Shown: in pieces, positions 1-8,538 of the stretch
How the letters are laid out: each line of letters opens with the position of its first letter
Position numbering within the stretch: the first letter of the stretch is position 1
NCBI RefSeq assembly: GCF_900119825.1
Contig: NZ_FPKR01000003.1
Span: 124,001 to 188,000, forward strand
DNA: 64,000 nt
Source: Chitinimonas taiwanensis DSM 18899
GTDB taxonomy: Bacteria; Pseudomonadota; Gammaproteobacteria; Burkholderiales; Chitinimonadaceae
Direction: 5' to 3'
Notes under the pieces: model-generated
The model's database searches: none
What the model was told of the DNA's origin: nothing
What the model saw: only the letters and a program-made list of their open reading frames with translations
Made by a program: the position numbers and the translations under genes

Positions 1-1188
1 CTCGTAATAGGCGCCGGCGGCGGTCTTTTCCGCCACCTTGGGTACCGGGCGCACATCCATGGCGGCGCTGGGCAGGTGGCCAATCACCTTGGGCAGGGCA
101 GCCTGCGCCTTGCTGAGGATGGCCTTGTAGTCGGCAATGATCTGCGCGCGGCCGGCCTCGGTATCCGGGTAGAGAAAGCGCGGGTCCTCGCCCAGCTTGA
201 GCATGGCGGCACCGACATCCTCATGCGGCTCGCCAGCCGCTTTCAGGATGCTGCGCATCTCGGCCTGGATGCGCGCAACCTCGGCCAGGCCGAGCTGGTG
301 CACGGCATCCGGCGTCATATCGGTGCTCAGATGGCCACGCAGCGCCCAGGCATAGTAGGCATCGCCATTGGGCAGCGACCAGGCGCCATCATTGCGCGGG
401 TGGGCGGCGGCCAGGGCAATGGTGGCCTGGTTCAGCCGTTGGTAGGCCGGGTAGACCGCCTCTTGCAGTGCCAGCTTGGCCTGCTGCAGAAACTCGCTCT
501 GGTCGATATCGCGCAGGCCGGCCTTGCGCAGCTTGTCGGCAAAGCTCGTGTAGAGCGGATGCTGCTCGACCGGCATGGCCAGCTGGTTGCCCATGCCCTC
601 GATCGACTTCTGCAGCGCGAAATGCGGCGCCACGATGCCCTGGCTGGCGCGCAGGGCTTGGGCGGCCTCCACCTGGGCCAGCTTGGTGGGAATCGCGCGC
701 AGCCGCGCCAGATAGTCCTCGGCATCGCGCACATCGTTGACCTGGTGGGTGCCGGTCAGGAAGTTGATCACATTCAGCTGCTCGCCCCAGATCTGGTTGA
801 CCGGGAAGTTGTGCAGGCGGAATGGTCGCCCGGCCAGTTGCTGCTGCAAGCCCCAGGCCATGGTGTCGTAGGACAGCTGCTCGCTGGGCGACAGCTTGTC
901 GCGCGCATAGCCTTGCAGCGTGTCCAGATTCGCCTGCGCGCGCTCAAGCGCCGCATCGGCATGCGCATCGCTGGCATCGTCGAGCAGCGCATTGTGGCGG
1001 CGTATGCCCCAGGGTTCGAAGAGGCGCAGATCGGACATTAGCTGCGGCATCTCGATCAGCTCGCGCAGCGCCGTGCGCTCGAAAAACACATTGATGGACC
1101 AAGGCCGGAAGTACAGCGCATTGACGGCGACCCCGCCCGTCAACGCCAGTAACACGGCCAGCCCGATACCTGCTTGCTTCAATCGCAT
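1..1188 (-). CDS. DUF885 family protein, partial (C-terminus beyond left edge)
   Basis: The frame is open from an ATG at 1188 to the window edge, giving 396 residues without a stop. The start follows a GGGAGAGG ribosome-binding site. Residues about 5-25 are a hydrophobic signal peptide or anchor, so the protein is probably exported or membrane-tethered. The body matches DUF885 proteins in its helical layout and in stretches such as VINFLTGTH followed by [12 protein letters not shown]885 members are large proteins of about 550-620 residues related to zinc peptidases; the HExxH-type region lies in the missing half, so catalytic competence cannot be judged. It is divergent from the desulfhydrase gene on the right. 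Confidence 0.85.
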   Translation of the reverse strand, partial: MRLKQAGIGLAVLLALTGGVAVNALYFRPWSINVFFERTALRELIEMPQLMSDLRLFEPWGIRRHNALLDDASDAHADAALERAQANLDTLQGYARDKLSPSEQLSYDTMAWGLQQQLAGRPFRLHNFPVNQIWGEQLNVINFLTGTHQVNDVRDAEDYLARLRAIPTKLAQVEAAQALRASQGIVAPHFALQKSIEGMGNQLAMPVEQHPLYTSFADKLRKAGLRDIDQSEFLQQAKLALQEAVYPAYQRLNQATIALAAAHPRNDGAWSLPNGDAYYAWALRGHLSTDMTPDAVHQLGLAEVARIQAEMRSILKAAGEPHEDVGAAMLKLGEDPRFLYPDTEAGRAQIIADYKAILSKAQAALPKVIGHLPSAAMDVRPVPKVAEKTAAGAYYE

Positions 1189-1380
1189 GCCTCTCTCCCC
1201 CTCAATGATTTTTTGAATCGCGCCGATTGTAGACAAGCTGGCTGCGCGCACCGCCAATTGCTGCGACGAATGGCAGCCTGTGTGGCTGAACTGCAGAAAA
1301 AGCGGGTAAGCGCCAATTCGCCAAGCGCCGGGCAGGCTTCTAAGATGCGAGCTTCTGCAGCCCCGATAGACGAGCTCTGT

Positions 1381-2481
1381 ATGCCCCAGCGCAACTGGGT
1401 GGCGAATGCCATTCACAAGATCGATGCCGATTACAACCGCTCGGCGGATACCCATCTGATTCCGCTGGCGTTGCCCGGCTTCCCCGATATCCCCGTGTAT
1501 TTCAAGGATGAGTCCAGTCATCCGACCGGCAGCCTTAAGCACCGCTTGGCGCGCTCGCTATTCCTGTATGCGCTGGCGAATGGCTGGCTGCACGAGCACA
1601 GCACGGTGATCGAGGCGTCGAGCGGCTCGACCGCGGTGTCGGAAGCCTATTTCGCTCGCCTGCTCGGCCTGCCGTTTATCGCGGTGATGCCGGCCGCTAC
1701 CTCGCCGGACAAGATCGCCGCGATTACCTTCTATGGCGGGCGCTGCCATCTAGTCGACGACCCTGCCGCCATCAATGCCGAATCGGCCCGCCTGGCGCGT
1801 GAGACCGGCGGTCATTTCATGGATCAGTTCACCTATGCCGAACGCGCCACCGACTGGCGCGCGAACAACAATATCGCCGAGTCCATCTTCAAGCAGATGG
1901 CCGAGGAGCCGTATCCGGTGCCGAGCTGGATCGTTTGCGGCCCCGGTACTGGCGGCACCAGCGCCACGTTGGGGCGCTATGTGCGCTACCGGCGCCATGC
2001 GACGCGCATCCTGTGCGCCGATCCCGAACACTCGGTGTTCTTCGACTACTACCGCTCGGCCCTGGCTGGTCAGCCCGATGCCGGCCTTAGCCATGGCTGC
2101 GGCTCGCGCATCGAAGGCATAGGCCGACCGCGCGTGGAGGCCAGCTTCATCCCCAGCTGCGTGGATGCGATGCTAAAAGTGCCTGATGCGCTGAGCCTAG
2201 CGGCCATGCGCTATGTGAGCGCGCAGCTGGGCCGACGCGTGGGCGGCTCCACCGGCACCAACTTCATCGGCGTGTTGCAACTCGCGCAGCAAATGCGTGC
2301 CGCGGGCGAAAAAGGCGCGATAGTGACGATTTTGTGCGACAGCGGCGAGCGCTATGCGCACAGCTATTACCGGCCGGACTGGTATATCGAGCGCGGTATT
2401 GATACCGTGGCGGCCGATGCGGCGCTGGCACAGGCTCTGAGCGGGGATCAGCCACTGTCCCTGCCCAGTTTGGAGGCCTGA
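1381..2481 (+). CDS. PLP-dependent L-cysteine desulfhydrase, Cds1-like
   Basis: This 366-residue protein belongs to the cysteine synthase/beta-family of fold II PLP enzymes. The PLP lysine is K53 in the motif [11 protein letters not shown], followed by the substrate-loop motif [19 protein letters not shown] and a glycine-rich [14 protein letters not shown] phosphate cradle. Over its whole length it resembles the mycobacterial Cds1 group, which degrades L-cysteine to sulfide, ammonia and pyruvate, more than CysK or CysM. The ATG at 1381 gives an N-terminus ([10 protein letters not shown]) like that of the family; an in-frame ATG at 1345 would add 12 residues and cannot be excluded. It stands alone, divergent from the DUF885 gene. 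Confidence 0.85.
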   Translation: MPQRNWVANAIHKIDADYNRSADTHLIPLALPGFPDIPVYFKDESSHPTGSLKHRLARSLFLYALANGWLHEHSTVIEASSGSTAVSEAYFARLLGLPFIAVMPAATSPDKIAAITFYGGRCHLVDDPAAINAESARLARETGGHFMDQFTYAERATDWRANNNIAESIFKQMAEEPYPVPSWIVCGPGTGGTSATLGRYVRYRRHATRILCADPEHSVFFDYYRSALAGQPDAGLSHGCGSRIEGIGRPRVEASFIPSCVDAMLKVPDALSLAAMRYVSAQLGRRVGGSTGTNFIGVLQLAQQMRAAGEKGAIVTILCDSGERYAHSYYRPDWYIERGIDTVAADAALAQALSGDQPLSLPSLEA

Positions 2482-2534
2482 AGCGCGCCGCCTGCGTATA
2501 ACCATGGCGGGCTCAGGCCCCGGGGGAAGTAAGC

Positions 2535-2744
2535 ATGAATGCCGTCAGGGTACTGAGCATACTGCTGGTGCTGCTGGGCCTAATCGGTCTGAGCCTCGGT
2601 CAGTTTCACTATCTGACCGAGTTGCCGGTAAGCGGGCAGCGGCCGGTGCAGCTGGAAATCGCCTTTTCCATCCCGCGCTGGTTCAGTGGCGGTGTGCTGC
2701 TGGCCGGCGTGGCCCTGTTCTTTTCTGCCAAGCGCAAGCGCTAG
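2535..2744 (+). CDS. small two-helix membrane protein (first of a tandem pair)
   Basis: This 69-residue protein has a GGGGAAG ribosome-binding site. It contains two hydrophobic segments (about residues 5-22 and 50-65) separated by a polar loop of about 25 residues, and ends in a basic KRKR tail. It shares its layout with the next gene: a leading MN, a glycine-rich first helix, a central FxY(L/T)TE motif, a P-x-W-(F/L)-S-G-G motif entering the second helix and a K/R-rich end. The two probably arose by tandem duplication. I do not recognise a named family or function; an inner-membrane location is inferred from the helices. Confidence 0.75.
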   Translation: MNAVRVLSILLVLLGLIGLSLGQFHYLTELPVSGQRPVQLEIAFSIPRWFSGGVLLAGVALFFSAKRKR

Positions 2745-2771
2745 GCAGCCACTACAGCGAAAGAAAACCCT

Positions 2772-2993
2772 ATGAATCTACTGCGTATCGTGGCGATTGC
2801 CCTGATCCTGGCCGGCGCGCTGGGCCTGGGTATGGGCGGCTTCAGCTACACGACGGAAAACCAGGCCGCCAAGCTGGGCCCGCTTGAGCTGACCGTGAAG
2901 GAAGAAAAACAGGTGCCGATTCCGGCCTGGTTATCGGGCGGCGCGATTGCGCTTGGCGTGGTCTTGCTGCTGATGGGCAATCGCAAGCGCTGA
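2772..2993 (+). CDS. small two-helix membrane protein (second of a tandem pair)
   Basis: This 73-residue paralogue of the preceding gene lies 27 bases downstream and is presumably in the same transcript. Helix one (about residues 5-23) is followed by the loop motif FSYTTENQA and a charged KEEK stretch. Then comes PIPAWLSGG, leading into the second helix and a final NRKR. The charged stretch is longer than in its partner, so the loops have diverged while the helix borders are conserved. A strong hairpin terminator follows. The function is unknown. Confidence 0.75.
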   Translation: MNLLRIVAIALILAGALGLGMGGFSYTTENQAAKLGPLELTVKEEKQVPIPAWLSGGAIALGVVLLLMGNRKR

Positions 2994-3011
2994 TCTACCT
3001 GTCTGGATTGA

Positions 3012-3051
3012 AATGCATCAGGCCGCTCCCTCACGAGCGGCCTGATGCATT
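3012..3051. terminator. hairpin between convergent genes
   Basis: A perfect 17-bp inverted repeat (3012-3028 against 3035-3051, loop of six) lies between the convergent small membrane protein and HDOD genes. TTTT follows on the plus strand and a short T-run on the minus strand, so it can end transcription from both sides. Confidence 0.8.
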
Positions 3052-3069
3052 TTGGCTTGGGTGCGCTGT

Positions 3070-3897
3070 TCAGCTCATTGCCTCGACCAGCTCGGCCGCA
3101 TCGTCATACGCCTCGCTGCTGATCGATAGCGTGGTCAGAATGTAGTCCTGGATGTCCACCCAGTGCGGGTCCGCTTCATGCCGCTGCCGCGTCTGCATCA
3201 GGTGCTCGGCCAGGCGCGCCAGTGCAATCAGCCGGGCTGAATCGAGGCTGAGCAGGCGCTCGTCGTACAGCTGCTCGAAATCATGGTGATACAGGATGGC
3301 CTGGGCGAGTAGCTCAGGCAGGAACCAGGTACGTGCCAGCAGATAGCCGACCACCACATGCGAGGTGGCGCGCGATTTCTGCTCGATCTCGATAAAGCGC
3401 GCCGGATTGGCCATCGCGCGGGCCAGCGTATTCACATAGCTGGGAAAGCGCTGGGTCAGCACCGGTATGCCGCAATCGCGGAACAGGCAGAACAGATAGG
3501 CCTGATCGGGGCGCACCATGCGCCAGCGCTGCGCGAGCATGGCGGCGATGGCGGCAATGCGGGTCGATTCCTCCCAAAACATGCCCAGGATGGGTGGCAG
3601 CGGCAGGGCGCGCTTGAGCGCCACGCCGGTCACCACCGAATCGAGATTAGCGGTGCCAAGGAAGTGCAGCGCATCGTTCAGACTATCGAGCTTGCCGGCG
3701 GCGAAGGACGGCGAGTTGGCCGTCTTCAGCACCGCGGCCGACAGACCCAGGTCGCGCCCGATGATCTTGGCCAGCTCCGCCCCGCCTGCCTCGCGGCTCT
3801 GCGCGGCGCGCAGCTCGCTGAGCACGGCGGGCAGCGCCGGCAGGGTCAGGCTCTTCAAGAGCTTGGCGGTATCGGTCTCGCTCAAAAGTCGGTTCAT
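3070..3897 (-). CDS. HDOD domain protein
   Basis: This 275-residue protein starts at an ATG preceded by GGAGCTGCC. The HDOD domain fills roughly residues 10-215. Typical segments are LPALPAVLSELRAA, an IIGRDLGLSAAVLKTANS helix pair and DALHFLGTANLDSVVTG. HDOD domains are HD-related helical modules that have usually lost catalytic metal ligands and act in signalling, often tied to motility or cyclic-di-GMP. No receiver or GGDEF domain is attached here. It lies 39 bases after queF on the same strand and may be cotranscribed, although no functional tie is obvious. Confidence 0.85.
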   Translation of the reverse strand: MNRLLSETDTAKLLKSLTLPALPAVLSELRAAQSREAGGAELAKIIGRDLGLSAAVLKTANSPSFAAGKLDSLNDALHFLGTANLDSVVTGVALKRALPLPPILGMFWEESTRIAAIAAMLAQRWRMVRPDQAYLFCLFRDCGIPVLTQRFPSYVNTLARAMANPARFIEIEQKSRATSHVVVGYLLARTWFLPELLAQAILYHHDFEQLYDERLLSLDSARLIALARLAEHLMQTRQRHEADPHWVDIQDYILTTLSISSEAYDDAAELVEAMS

Positions 3898-3936
3898 GGC
3901 AGCTCCGCGCGGTTTGCCAACACTATAAGGCAAGGC

Positions 3937-4761
3937 TTACTGACGTGCGCTGCGCACATTGGCCGGTGCCGCCTGGGTGAAGCTGGTGCGGAAAGGGTTG
4001 ATATCCAGCCCGCCGCGCCGCGTATAGCGTGCATACACCGACAAGGCCTGTGGCCGGCATGCGCGCAACACATCCATGAAGATGCGTTCCACGCACTGTT
4101 CGTGGAACTCATTGTGCTGGCGGAAGGAAATCAGATAGCTGAGCAGGCCGGCCCGGTCGATCGCCTCGCCGCGGTAGCGGATCTGCACGCTGCCCCAATC
4201 GGGTTGGCCGGTCACCAGGCAGTTGGACTTGAGCAGATTCGAACACAGGGTCTCTTCCACCACACCGTCGGCCGGCACGGTGCGCAACAGGCTGGGGCTG
4301 GGCTGGTAGTGCGTGATTTCCACATCCAGATTGTCGATGCAGTAACCGTCGAGCTCGGCAACCCGCTCGCGGCCGAAGTCCTCGGGCAGCACGATGCGCA
4401 CGCTGACCGTAGCGCCGGCCGCCGCGCTCAGATCGCGCTGCAGGCGCGCCTTGAGCTCGTCCACGCTGTCCAGCCGGGTCTGGTTGAAGCTGTTCAGATA
4501 GAGCTTGAAGCTCTTCGATTCGATGATATTGGGCGAATCGGCCGGCACGCCGAAGCTGGCCAGTGCCACCTGCGGCTTGCCCTTGGGGTTGAGCCAGGAC
4601 AGCTCGTAGGCATTCCAGATATCGCTGCCGAAGAAGGGCAGGCTGGCCGGCACGCCGATCTCGACGCGCTTGGCCAGGCGGGGGATCGGGAACAGCAGGC
4701 TGGGGTCGTAGTGTTCGATATAGGCGCTGGTCTTGCCCAGCGGCGAGAGTTCGGGATGCAT
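3937..4761 (-). CDS. queF: NADPH-dependent 7-cyano-7-deazaguanine reductase
   Basis: QueF reduces preQ0 to preQ1 in the synthesis of queuosine, the wobble-base modification of tRNA. The protein has 274 residues, the length of the two-domain proteobacterial type. The family motif ESKSFKLY is at residues 81-88. The nucleophilic cysteine is C181 in [12 protein letters not shown], with the acid D188 in the same motif. The QHNEFHEQC segment downstream supplies further active-site residues. It is divergent from the small membrane gene at 4902, and the other queuosine genes are not in the window. Confidence 0.95.
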   Translation of the reverse strand: MHPELSPLGKTSAYIEHYDPSLLFPIPRLAKRVEIGVPASLPFFGSDIWNAYELSWLNPKGKPQVALASFGVPADSPNIIESKSFKLYLNSFNQTRLDSVDELKARLQRDLSAAAGATVSVRIVLPEDFGRERVAELDGYCIDNLDVEITHYQPSPSLLRTVPADGVVEETLCSNLLKSNCLVTGQPDWGSVQIRYRGEAIDRAGLLSYLISFRQHNEFHEQCVERIFMDVLRACRPQALSVYARYTRRGGLDINPFRTSFTQAAPANVRSARQ

Positions 4762-4901
4762 GCGCGGACTCGGAAAACGGTTGAGGCGTAATTTTACCCA
4801 CGCTTTGTGTTGTTATCCGCGCGCATTTCCTCTGTATGGTGGATGAGCGCGCCGGGCGGCCTCGCTAGTATCCAGGCTCCAAAACATCGCTGGTTGTCAT
4901 C

Positions 4902-5093
4902 ATGTTCATGTTGATCTCAGGTGTCGTACTGCTCTTGCTGGTGCTGTATGTGGCTTACCGCTATCGCCCCAGCCGGCGCGAGCGGTTGATCTTCGCCGAA
5001 CGCGGTTCGCGTGAAGCCGCGCTCAATCGCGCCGCCAGCCAGACCGTGCAGCGTTATCTGGCCCAAGAAAAGCGCAACGAGCGCGCTTACTGA
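4902..5093 (+). CDS. small single-helix membrane protein
   Basis: This 63-residue protein has one N-terminal hydrophobic helix (residues 2-19) followed by a strongly charged cytoplasmic tail rich in arginine (RYRPSRRERL and similar). The tail is probably helical. No family is recognised. Support comes from consistent codon use and its position in an otherwise empty gap between divergent genes. The ribosome-binding site is weak, so the start is uncertain. Confidence 0.55.
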   Translation: MFMLISGVVLLLLVLYVAYRYRPSRRERLIFAERGSREAALNRAASQTVQRYLAQEKRNERAY

Positions 5094-5143
5094 CCCACGC
5101 TTCCCACTACAATGGCGCCCTTGCTGCAACGCCGCATCGCGCC

Positions 5144-6229
5144 ATGTCCCTCTCTCCCGACATCCATATTCCGCACGGCCCCGCGCTGATCTGGCGCGCT
5201 GGCCTTCAGGCCCGCGCCCGCATCGCCACCCAGGGCCTGCAGCCGGCTGATATTGCCCTGCTGCCCGGTGCGGCGGGTGGCCCTAAGGCACTGGCGCTGA
5301 CCGGGCTCGATCAGGCCATTTTCGGCGACTGGCTGCAGCGTGCACCGCGCCAGCGCCAGCTTTTGGGCAGCTCGATTGGCGCTTGGCGCTTTGTCTGCGC
5401 GATGCAGGCCGACCCGGCCCGCGCGCTGGGCAATCTGGCTGAGCGCTACACGGCCGAGACCTATGCGCCCGGCGTAACGGCCGCCGAGGTTGCCCAGGCG
5501 CTGCGCCAGATGCTGGCGGATCTGTTCCAGGCCGAGCCGGCACAGCTGCTCGATCACCCGCACTACCACCTGACCCTGACCGCGGTACGCGCGCGCGGCC
5601 CGCTGGCATCCGAGCGTTCGGCCTTACAGCTGGCGGGTGTGCTGGCGCTCGCCTCGGCCAATCTGCTGTCGCGCCGTCTGTATGCAAGCGGCTGGCAACG
5701 CATCTGGTTCAGCGACCCGCGCCAGCCGGCCCCGGCGCTAAGCGCCGACTTCCCGACCACCGTGGTACCGCTGCGCGACGACAATCTGCTTGATGCCCTG
5801 CATGCGACGGCGGCCATTCCGCTGGTGGTGGAGGGCGTGCGCAATCCGCGTCATGCGCCACCCGGTCAATACCGCGATGGCGGCCTGATCGACTACCACC
5901 TCGATCTGCCCTATCCGCAGCTCGATGGCCTGGTGCTCTATCCGCATTTCTACGCGCATATCGTGCCGGGCTGGTTCGACAAGCGCCTGCCCTGGCGCCA
6001 GCCCAAGCCGCATCGTCTCGATAATGTGCTGCTGGTGGCCCCCTCGGCCGATTTCGTCGCTCGCCTGCCGCAGGGCAAGATTCCCGACCGCGACGATTTC
6101 CGCCGTTTTGACGATGCCACGCGCCAGCGCTACTGGCGTCAGGTGCGCTCGGAAACCCAGCGACTGGGCGACGAGTTCCTGGCCACGGTGGACAGCGGCC
6201 AGCTACACGATCGCTTGCAGTCCTTCTGA
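5144..6229 (+). CDS. patatin-like phospholipase domain protein
   Basis: This 361-residue protein shows the three hallmarks of patatin-type hydrolases. They are a glycine-rich oxyanion motif (GAAGGPKA, about residues 45-52), a nucleophile elbow G-S-S-I-G (in LLGSSIGAWR) and a DGG catalytic aspartate motif (RDGGLIDYH) about 170 residues later. Enzymes of this type use a Ser-Asp dyad to release fatty acids from lipids, but the natural substrate here is unknown. No signal peptide is visible. Its stop overlaps the start of the next gene (TGATG), which indicates translational coupling. Confidence 0.85.
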   Translation: MSLSPDIHIPHGPALIWRAGLQARARIATQGLQPADIALLPGAAGGPKALALTGLDQAIFGDWLQRAPRQRQLLGSSIGAWRFVCAMQADPARALGNLAERYTAETYAPGVTAAEVAQALRQMLADLFQAEPAQLLDHPHYHLTLTAVRARGPLASERSALQLAGVLALASANLLSRRLYASGWQRIWFSDPRQPAPALSADFPTTVVPLRDDNLLDALHATAAIPLVVEGVRNPRHAPPGQYRDGGLIDYHLDLPYPQLDGLVLYPHFYAHIVPGWFDKRLPWRQPKPHRLDNVLLVAPSADFVARLPQGKIPDRDDFRRFDDATRQRYWRQVRSETQRLGDEFLATVDSGQLHDRLQSF

Positions 6230-6759
6230 TGAGTGCGATACCCCTAATTCACAGCCCGGCGCACGAGGATGCGCCAAGCATCGTGCGGCCAGCCCAGGCT
6301 GCGGCCCAGCGCCTGCCTGCGCTGCCCGATGTATTGGCCGCCCTGCACGCGGGCAGCCTGGCGCCGCATGCGTTTGATCACCGTGCGCATCTGTTTGCCG
6401 CCTGGTCGGCGCTGCTGCGCTACGGCGTGGTGGAGGGCGCGGCGCGCTTTCGCCCGGCCCTGCGTGCCTATACCGCCCATCTGCAGGCAGCCGACAAATA
6501 CCATGTGACCATCACCGAGGCTCTGCTGCGCCTGGTGGCGGCTGCGCTGTCGGCCTCTGCGGATTCGGAAGGGCGCTGGCAGGCACAGTGGCAGCGCTTC
6601 GAGCGCCGCCATGCTGCGCTGTTCCGCAGCAGCCGCGAGGTGCTGGCCGACTATTACAGCGATGCCTGCCTGCTGCAGGACGAGGCGCGCCTGCGCTTTG
6701 TGCCCCCCGATCTGCGCGCCTTACCACCCACTGCGCTGGACGGGCCGAGCATGGAATAA
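6229..6759 (+). CDS. conserved hypothetical protein, translationally coupled to the patatin gene
   Basis: This 176-residue protein starts inside the stop codon of the patatin-like gene. It is mostly alpha-helical and alanine/leucine-rich. The histidine-bearing motifs FDHRAHLFAAW and KYHVTITEALLRL look like conserved, possibly ligand-binding, residues of an unnamed bacterial family. There is no signal peptide or membrane segment. I cannot assign a function. The coupling suggests a role linked to the hydrolase upstream. Confidence 0.7.
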   Translation: MSAIPLIHSPAHEDAPSIVRPAQAAAQRLPALPDVLAALHAGSLAPHAFDHRAHLFAAWSALLRYGVVEGAARFRPALRAYTAHLQAADKYHVTITEALLRLVAAALSASADSEGRWQAQWQRFERRHAALFRSSREVLADYYSDACLLQDEARLRFVPPDLRALPPTALDGPSME

Positions 6760-6786
6760 TGGCGGCCTGTCGAAACGGAGCCCGCC

Positions 6787-7152
6787 ATGTCGTCCATCAT
6801 CGCCTTTTCCCAGCAAACCACCCTGCCTGAATACGACTTTCCGCGTGAGGCACGCCGCCTGCAGGGCAAGCCGCAACGCACTACCTGGAACCACTTCACC
6901 AACCACTCCGGCGAGGTGTTTGCCGGGGTATGGGCGTGCGAGGTTGGCAGCTGGCGCATCGAATTTGGCGCCGATGAAGATGAGTTCTTCTTTGTCACCA
7001 AAGGTCGTTGCCGCATCATCGATGAGGCGGGCGTGGCCGTTGACTGCGCGGCGGGCGAATCGCTGGTGATACCGGCCGGCTTCAAGGGGGTTTTCGAGGT
7101 GCTTGAACCGATGGAAAAACACTATGTGATCGTCGAGCGCAAGACGGCCTGA
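6787..7152 (+). CDS. cupin domain protein (DUF861/cupin_3 type)
   Basis: This 121-residue single-domain cupin has the usual pair of beta-barrel motifs: VWACEVGSWRIEF..DEFFFVTKGRCRI, then GESLVIPAGFKGVFEVLEP. It resembles the cupin_3 group, which includes ureidoglycine aminohydrolase-like proteins. Most members of that group have no known reaction. A candidate metal site is reduced (E in DEFFF and few histidines), so a catalytic role is uncertain. The gene is 27 bases after the hypothetical gene and is followed by a terminator. Confidence 0.8.
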   Translation: MSSIIAFSQQTTLPEYDFPREARRLQGKPQRTTWNHFTNHSGEVFAGVWACEVGSWRIEFGADEDEFFFVTKGRCRIIDEAGVAVDCAAGESLVIPAGFKGVFEVLEPMEKHYVIVERKTA

Positions 7153-7172
7153 GCGCGGCTGTTAGGGAAATC

Positions 7173-7205
7173 CGCCGCCTGCTCAGCTGCACCGCGGCGT
7201 TTTTT
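7173..7205 (+). terminator. terminator after the cupin gene
   Basis: CGCCGC (7173-7178) pairs with GCGGCG (7194-7199), followed by six T. This separates the patatin-hypothetical-cupin unit from the aroF leader transcript. Confidence 0.55.
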
Positions 7206-7252
7206 CGGTTAAGCTCGGTCCACTTTCTTCAGTTTTCAGCCAGATTCACGCC

Positions 7253-7330
7253 ATGCGTAAGCAAAACGTCTTTTTTTCGTTTTATTACTTCCCGTCCACA
7301 TTTGACACGGGCTGGCCGGTTTCGCACTGA
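7253..7330 (+). CDS. aromatic-rich leader peptide of aroF
   Basis: This 25-codon reading frame runs from ATG 7253 to TGA 7328-7330. It encodes MRKQNV followed by the core FFSFYYF (codons TTT TTT TCG TTT TAT TAC TTC), then PSTF and a later Trp. Five Phe, two Tyr and one Trp occur in 25 residues. Six of seven consecutive core residues are aromatic. The stop is 20 nt before a classical terminator hairpin and the next gene is DAHP synthase. This is the arrangement of pheL-type attenuators, in which stalling at Phe codons when Phe-tRNA is scarce allows read-through. No good Shine-Dalgarno sequence is visible before the ATG, which is the main weakness. Confidence 0.7.
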   Translation: MRKQNVFFSFYYFPSTFDTGWPVSH

Positions 7331-7350
7331 AGAAACCAGGATCAAAAAAC

Positions 7351-7385
7351 AAGGCGGGCCCCTCAAACGGGCCCGCCTTTTTGTT
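7351..7385 (+). terminator. intrinsic terminator acting as attenuator before aroF
   Basis: AAGGCGGGCCC (7351-7361) pairs perfectly with GGGCCCGCCTT (7369-7379) around a seven-base loop, followed by a T-rich tract to 7385. No gene ends just upstream, only the leader peptide, so the natural reading is an attenuator. An alternative hairpin, GGTTTC 7318-7323 with GAAACC 7332-7337, overlaps the end of the leader and could be a pause structure. A clear antiterminator pairing could not be settled by eye. Confidence 0.75.
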
Positions 7386-7418
7386 TGTGCTTTTCCCGTG
7401 GGTCGATGCTTAGCGTGG

Positions 7419-7443
7419 CGGACTATCCTGATCACATAGTCCG
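7419..7443 (+). promoter_or_regulatory. second hairpin in the aroF leader
   Basis: CGGACTAT (7419-7426) and ATAGTCCG (7436-7443) form a perfect 8-bp inverted repeat with a nine-base loop, between the attenuator and the aroF ribosome-binding site. No T-tract follows, so it is not a terminator. It could be an mRNA stability element or a protein-binding operator. Confidence 0.5.
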
Positions 7444-7496
7444 GTGCGCGAAGTCCCGATCTGCCTTACCGCCGTCGCCCCGATAAAGGAAACATC

Positions 7497-8513
7497 ATGA
7501 TCATCGTTATGTCCCCCCAAGCCAGCCAGGCCGATCTCGACACTGTCGTGGCCAAGATCCGCGATGCCGGGCTCACCGAACATATTTCGCGCGGCAGCGA
7601 GCGCACCATCGTCGGCGCCATCGGCGACGAGCGCACGCTGAGCGAGCAGGCTTTCGAGCAGCTGGCTGGCGTGGAGCGCGCCATCCATATCGTCAAACCC
7701 TACAAGCTGGTCGCGCGTGAAGGTCATCCGGCCGGTTCGGTGATCGATATCCGCGGCATCAAGCTCGGTGGCAAGCAGGTGCAGGTGATTGCCGGCCCGT
7801 GCTCGGTCGAGACCCAGGAACAGATGGACCTGGCCGCCGCTGGTGTGGCCGCCGCCGGTTGTCGCATGATGCGTGGTGGCGCCTTCAAGCCGCGTACCAG
7901 CCCTTACGCATTCCAGGGCCTCGGTGTGCAGGGCCTGGAGTTCTTCCAGAAGGCCGCGCGCCAGCACGATATGCCCATCGTCACCGAGCTGATGGATGTG
8001 CGCATGCTCAATACCTTCCTTGAGCACGATGTGGACGTGATCCAGATCGGCGCGCGCAATATGCAGAACTTCGATTTGCTCAAGGAAGTCGGCCGGGTCA
8101 ACAAGCCGGTGATTCTGAAGCGCGGCCTGTCGGCCACCATTTCGGAATGGCTGATGGCGGCCGAGTACATTGCCGCCGGCGGCAATAACAACATCATTCT
8201 GTGCGAGCGCGGCATCCGCACTTTCGAAACCGCCTACCGCAATGTGCTCGACGTGACAGCGATTCCGGTGTTGAAGAAGGAAACCCATCTGCCGGTACTG
8301 GTCGACCCTAGCCATGCCGGTGGCAAGGCCTGGATGGTGCCGGCGCTGGCGCGTGCCGCGGTAGCAGCGGGCGCCGATGGCCTCTTGGTCGAGATGCACC
8401 CGAATCCATGCGAAGCTTGGTGCGATGCCGACCAGGCACTGACCCCGCAGGAACTGATCGATCTGATGGGCTCGCTGCGCCTGATCGCTCAGGCGGTGGG
8501 GCGCGAGCTGTAA
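7497..8513 (+). CDS. aroF: 3-deoxy-7-phosphoheptulonate (DAHP) synthase, type I-beta with regulatory domain
   Basis: This enzyme condenses phosphoenolpyruvate and erythrose 4-phosphate, the first step of the shikimate pathway. The protein has 338 residues. Residues 1 to about 66 form a ferredoxin-like regulatory domain, as in Thermotoga-type DAHP synthases. The barrel follows, with the motifs AGPCSVE and GGAFKPRTSPYAFQG, ending in VDPSHAGGKAWMVP and VEMHPNP metal and active-site segments. The start has an AAAGGAA ribosome-binding site. The leader peptide and attenuator upstream point to control by Phe/Tyr-tRNA charging, in addition to feedback through the N-terminal domain. tyrA follows 172 bases downstream. 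Confidence 0.93.
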   Translation: MIIVMSPQASQADLDTVVAKIRDAGLTEHISRGSERTIVGAIGDERTLSEQAFEQLAGVERAIHIVKPYKLVAREGHPAGSVIDIRGIKLGGKQVQVIAGPCSVETQEQMDLAAAGVAAAGCRMMRGGAFKPRTSPYAFQGLGVQGLEFFQKAARQHDMPIVTELMDVRMLNTFLEHDVDVIQIGARNMQNFDLLKEVGRVNKPVILKRGLSATISEWLMAAEYIAAGGNNNIILCERGIRTFETAYRNVLDVTAIPVLKKETHLPVLVDPSHAGGKAWMVPALARAAVAAGADGLLVEMHPNPCEAWCDADQALTPQELIDLMGSLRLIAQAVGREL

Positions 8514-8538
8514 AGCGGACTGCTCGTCCGGCGCATGC

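Noticed and set aside
76-1041. Plus-strand frame of 321 codons at the left edge
   Set aside because: It is opposite the DUF885 gene, whose sequence is convincing.
3358-4791. Plus-strand frame of 477 codons opposite the HDOD and queF genes
   Set aside because: It spans two clear minus-strand genes and their gap, so it cannot be a real gene.
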